NCBI GenBank assembly: GCA_903858555.1
Contig: CAIOJG010000063.1
Location: 1-15,029, forward strand
Source: Candidatus Magasanikiibacteriota bacterium
GTDB lineage: Bacteria > Patescibacteriota > Patescibacteriia > Magasanikbacterales > GWA2-37-8
Reading direction: 5' to 3'
DNA length: 15,029 nt
Of this stretch, positions 13,600 to 15,029 are shown piece by piece (positions within the stretch are counted from its first letter, which is position 1; each line of letters opens with the position of its first letter). A model generated the notes under the pieces. It did not search any database. It was not told the DNA's origin and was given only the letters and a program-made list of their open reading frames with translations. A program made the translations under genes and the position numbers.

Positions 13600-14745
13600 T
13601 TATTTGCTATTTATCATATCCACCAAGGCCGTCGCGGTCGCTCCCATCGCTACTTCTTTGCCAAAAATTTTCAAATTTAGATTATTGCGCTCCGCACATT
13701 CACGCATCAATCTTTTACCTTCGTCTTCATTTGGACCGGCACGACGAATTACAATTGGATAAGTCGGTTTTACTTCATCCAAAGCATCAATAATACCACT
13801 GAAAGTCGCTGCGATATCCGTAAAATTCGCTACTCCGCCCGCAATCCACAACCCTCGTAAACCTGGCTTTGACAATACCAATTTGGCCAGCTGGGCTACT
13901 TTTTCACGTGGTGGATTACCAGAATATTCCGTATAATTTGCCGGTTTTAAACCCACTTTCATCAGCGCGTCCATATTGGCAATACTTGCCCCACCACCGG
14001 AAAACAACACCGCAATATCTCCGTCCATTTCAATATATTTTCCTGCCGTACCACGATAATAATTTTCACCTTCATCAATTTTACCTACCGCACTTTCTCG
14101 CTCAGTTGGTAAACGTCCCAACATCGTACGTGGTTCAAAAGCCCAATCCTTATGTCTAAAAAAAGCATCATCATCAATCGCCACTTTAGCGTCCGCGGCT
14201 ACAAATTCCCCGCTCATTGTTTTTACCAACGGATTGATTTCTACCAAACGAGTGTCGCTCTGTAAAAAACAGAGCCACAATTCTTGAGCAAAGGGAATAT
14301 CAAAATTAATTTCCGGCTGACGAATATCTAAAAGGTGTTTCTCAATTTTTTCATGCGGCACATCTTCAATATCCATGCCACCTTCTTTTGAATATATTAA
14401 AACCGGCTGTTTTTTATTGGTATCATAAATGATTGAAAGATAATGCTCTTCCTCAATCTCCAACATCTCCTCCATCAAAACCGCGGCCACATACTGACCA
14501 CGAATATTGGTGGCAAAAATTTTTTCTACCGCTTCTTTTACTTCTTCAATATTGGACGCAAATAAAATCCCATTATTTTTACCACGCTTACCGGATAACA
14601 CCTGCGCTTTTAAAACCACACTTTTAATTGCCAACTCATGATATTTTTTTTCAATATCATCTTCCCGACGTAATAAAACAGACTTTGGCACTTTAATACC
14701 AAACTTACTAAAAATATTTTTTCCTTCAAATTCGTATAGGTTCAT
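13600..14745 (-). CDS. SucC-like (AclB-type) subunit of a split ATP-citrate lyase / citryl-CoA synthetase
   Basis: 381 residues: an ATP-grasp domain (about 1-215) and a ligase domain (about 235-375). MNLYEFEGKNIFSKFGI is the typical subunit start, KAQVLSGKRGKNNGI the nucleotide-binding region, and RLVEINPLV the metal-binding stretch. The C-terminal half has FSGGGASIANMD, NYTEYSGNP and GGVANFTDIAATFSGI, which match the ATP-citrate lyase forms (GGGASVVYSD, NYGEYSGAP, GGIANFTNVAATFKGI) and are not typical of succinyl-CoA synthetase. With the SucD-like and lyase genes it should form citryl-CoA with ATP and CoA, then cleave it. Confidence 0.88.
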   Translation of the reverse strand: MNLYEFEGKNIFSKFGIKVPKSVLLRREDDIEKKYHELAIKSVVLKAQVLSGKRGKNNGILFASNIEEVKEAVEKIFATNIRGQYVAAVLMEEMLEIEEEHYLSIIYDTNKKQPVLIYSKEGGMDIEDVPHEKIEKHLLDIRQPEINFDIPFAQELWLCFLQSDTRLVEINPLVKTMSGEFVAADAKVAIDDDAFFRHKDWAFEPRTMLGRLPTERESAVGKIDEGENYYRGTAGKYIEMDGDIAVLFSGGGASIANMDALMKVGLKPANYTEYSGNPPREKVAQLAKLVLSKPGLRGLWIAGGVANFTDIAATFSGIIDALDEVKPTYPIVIRRAGPNEDEGKRLMRECAERNNLNLKIFGKEVAMGATATALVDMINSK

Positions 14746-14756
14746 AAAAATAAATT

Positions 14757-15029
14757 TTACTCTTTACTCCAACGCGCAAAAATGCCACACGGCAACAAAC
14801 GTCCGCTTTTGCTTTCCTGCAAAGTTAACTCACCTTTTTCTGTTTCCCCGCCGTATTTTTTTAATAACATTTGTAAATTATTTTCGTAAGCAATGGCTGA
14901 ATAACCACTGGCATAACCATTGATCAAAAAGAACAATGGATTGTCAGTCAAAATTTGACTACACAAATCCACTAACCCCACAAAATCTTTTTCTACTTTC
15001 CACATTTCACCATTTGGACCATGACCAAA
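14757..15029 (-). CDS. SAM-dependent methyltransferase, RlmI-like (C-terminal 91 residues; 5' end outside window)
   Basis: The frame is open through the right window edge. Visible residues include FGHGPNGEMWKVEKD, which corresponds to the PPxFGRG catalytic-loop region of COG1092-type methyltransferases, then LINGYASGYSAIAYENNL and an ending in SGRLLPCGIFARW typical of that group. Members methylate 23S rRNA cytosine or related RNA targets; specificity is not visible here. It ends 11 bases before the SucC-like gene and is probably co-transcribed with it. Confidence 0.75.
   Translation of the reverse strand, partial: FGHGPNGEMWKVEKDFVGLVDLCSQILTDNPLFFLINGYASGYSAIAYENNLQMLLKKYGGETEKGELTLQESKSGRLLPCGIFARWSKE

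Overview
The window looks like a fragment of a small AT-rich bacterial chromosome, most likely a Candidate Phyla Radiation (Patescibacteria, Parcubacteria-like) member. This assignment is inferred from gene content: an archaeal/eukaryotic-type isoleucyl-tRNA synthetase, compact genes with few Shine-Dalgarno sites, a GlcD-like flavoprotein, a non-oxidative pentose phosphate cluster and a diversity-generating retroelement (DGR). All coding regions read cleanly with the standard bacterial code.

Left part (1-3470, minus strand): the first 523 codons of ileS, preceded by a promoter and a T-box-like leader with an antiterminator and an intrinsic terminator. Upstream lies a FAD-linked oxidase.

Centre (3476-6540): a DGR, the most striking feature. 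It has a DGR-type reverse transcriptase (minus), an avd-like accessory gene (plus, divergent from RT), a 121-bp template repeat (TR, 4923-5043), and a 121-bp variable repeat (VR, 5390-5510) that forms the 3' end of a GC-rich target gene (5393-6316, minus). TR and VR differ at 17 positions. Every one is an adenine in the TR on the target-sense strand, which is the signature of adenine-specific mutagenic retrohoming. Oddities: avd is inverted relative to the rest of the cassette; its probable ATG is separated from the conserved frame by a C11 tract that puts it one base out of frame; the target stop codon itself sits on a template adenine; and the target is far richer in G+C than its surroundings and carries a strong ribosome binding site unlike its neighbours.

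Right of centre (6522-9942, plus): one transcription unit from a promoter at 6522-6550 to a terminator at 9917-9942. It encodes ribose-5-phosphate isomerase B, a ribulose-phosphate epimerase homologue with one changed metal ligand, a thioredoxin-reductase/AhpF-like flavoprotein, a small membrane protein and a PfkB-family sugar kinase. Its promoter is interleaved with the divergent promoter of the DGR target.

Right part (9948-15029): a minus-strand group of NUDIX hydrolase, unknown 239-aa protein and SpoU methyltransferase; a small plus-strand unknown gene; then a minus-strand operon of a partial RlmI-like methyltransferase followed by three genes that together match the three modules of ATP-citrate lyase (SucC-like, SucD-like, citryl-CoA lyase), implying cleavage of citrate to acetyl-CoA and oxaloacetate.
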